The notes below the pieces were generated by a model. That model searched no databases. It was not told where the DNA came from and worked only from the letters and a program-made list of their open reading frames with translations. Of a stretch of 23,864 nucleotides of DNA, positions 23,111 to 23,864 are shown one piece after another; position 1 is the first letter of the stretch, and every line of letters starts with the position of its first letter. The position numbers and the translations under genes were made by a program. The DNA is taken from assembly GCA_038246975.1 (NCBI GenBank), contig JBBRVJ010000033.1:1-23864 (forward strand), written 5' to 3'. This DNA comes from JAIYDJ01 sp038246975 (GTDB lineage: Bacteria > Pseudomonadota > Alphaproteobacteria > Rhodobacterales > Rhodobacteraceae).

Positions 23111-23184
23111 TGCTGCGGTGCTGCATCTTTCAGGGCGGGTTGTTGGTCCCTATGTTCCGCGCAACCGCAACACGGAGCGCCGCC

Positions 23185-23864
23185 ATGACCCTTGCAGGAA
23201 AAATCGCCGTCATCACCGGATCGAACTCTGGCATCGGGCTGGGGGTCGCCGAGGAATTTGCCCGCGCCGGGGCGACTGTGGTGCTGAACAGCTTTACCGA
23301 CCGCCCCGAGGATCACGCGCTGGCCGCGCGGCTGGCGTCTGACCATGCGGTCACGGTGCGTTATATCGCGGCCGACATGTCGACGGGCGAGGATTGCCGC
23401 GCCTTGATCGAAAAGGCGGGGGGCTGCGATATTCTGGTCAACAATGCAGGGATCCAGCATGTCGCGGCGATCGAGGATTTTCCGGTCGACACGTGGAACC
23501 TTATCCTGGCGATCAATCTGAGTTCCACCTTCCACACCACGGCGGCGGCGCTGCCGGGGATGAAGGCCAGGGGCTGGGGGCGGATCATCAACATCGCCTC
23601 GGCGCATGGGTTGACGGCCAGCCCCTTCAAGGGGGCCTATGTGGCGGCCAAGCACGGGGTGGTGGGGTTCACCAAGGTCACCGCGCTGGAAGTGGCGGGA
23701 ATGGGCATCACGGCGAATGCGATCTGCCCTGGCTATGTGCTGACCCCACTGGTCGAGGCGCAGATCCCCGATCAGATGAAGACCCACAGCATGCGCCGCG
23801 AAGATGTGATCAAGAACGTCCTGCTGGCCCGCCAGCCCAGCAAGCAGTTCGCGACGGTCGAACA
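23185..23864 (+). CDS. bdhA: 3-hydroxybutyrate dehydrogenase, 5' part (3' end outside window)
   Basis: This short-chain dehydrogenase oxidises (R)-3-hydroxybutyrate to acetoacetate with NAD, in use of polyhydroxybutyrate or ketone bodies. The visible 226 residues begin MTLAGKIAVITGSNSGIG with the nucleotide loop at 12-18. NNAGIQHV (86-93) is typical of BdhA. The catalytic tetrad N111, S139, Y152 and K156 (AYVAAKHG) is complete, followed by NAICPGYVLTPLVEAQIPDQ, also BdhA-like. The family is about 255-260 residues long, so roughly 30 are missing off the right edge. The ATG at 23185 has GGAG 7 bases upstream. It lies about 100 bases after the small RNA terminator. Confidence 0.93.
   Translation, partial: MTLAGKIAVITGSNSGIGLGVAEEFARAGATVVLNSFTDRPEDHALAARLASDHAVTVRYIAADMSTGEDCRALIEKAGGCDILVNNAGIQHVAAIEDFPVDTWNLILAINLSSTFHTTAAALPGMKARGWGRIINIASAHGLTASPFKGAYVAAKHGVVGFTKVTALEVAGMGITANAICPGYVLTPLVEAQIPDQMKTHSMRREDVIKNVLLARQPSKQFATVE

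Overview
The window looks like ordinary chromosome from an alphaproteobacterium, most likely of the Rhodobacterales (Rhodobacter/Roseobacter group). The reasons are the high GC content, the gene order ntrY-ntrX-trkA-trkH-hfq-hflX, a 77-residue Hfq, an NtrX without the sigma-54 GAFTGA loop, a HemB without the zinc cysteine triad, and the presence of bdhA. I saw no tRNA, rRNA, insertion sequence, phage gene or CRISPR array. Both ends cut a gene: ntrY on the left and bdhA on the right.

Layout. Positions 1-7346 are a tight plus-strand run: the 3' part of ntrY, ntrX (TTG start), trkA, trkH, hfq, hflX (TTG start overlapping the hfq stop) and a 44-residue lysine-rich small protein. It joins a two-component nitrogen/redox regulator, Trk potassium uptake, the RNA chaperone Hfq and a ribosome-associated GTPase. 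A strong GC hairpin follows at 7378-7400. On the minus strand come a family III CoA-transferase and a MaoC/HTD2-type hydratase (ATGA overlap), then a membrane-anchored penicillin-acylase-family Ntn hydrolase (7491-12121). A 3-hydroxyisobutyrate-dehydrogenase-like gene (plus) faces a SYLF/Ysc84-type lipoprotein gene (minus), followed by hemB (minus). From 14930 a four-helix membrane protein gene leads into mfd (plus, to 18898). A Bcr/CflA-type MFS exporter, a FrnE-like DsbA-family protein, an entericidin-type micro-lipoprotein and an orphan YejA-like peptide-binding protein fill the minus strand to 22883. The window ends inside bdhA (plus).

Most interesting non-coding signals. (1) The gap 22884-23184 has a plus-strand promoter (TTGGAA, 17-nt spacer, TATAAC), about 75 nt with a 7-bp hairpin, and a perfect 9-bp intrinsic terminator with eight T, all ahead of a separate promoter-like sequence for bdhA. 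This is what a free-standing small RNA gene looks like, possibly an Hfq client. (2) Five phased 11-nt direct repeats at 20861-20915, plus an inverted copy giving a 10-bp hairpin, lie in the leader of the DsbA-like gene. (3) The hairpin and conserved-looking box after the lysine-rich small ORF resembles an intergenic element that, from memory, recurs in Rhodobacterales. Three short CDSs or RNAs here (44 aa, 37 aa and the ~75-nt RNA) are easy to miss by length cut-offs.
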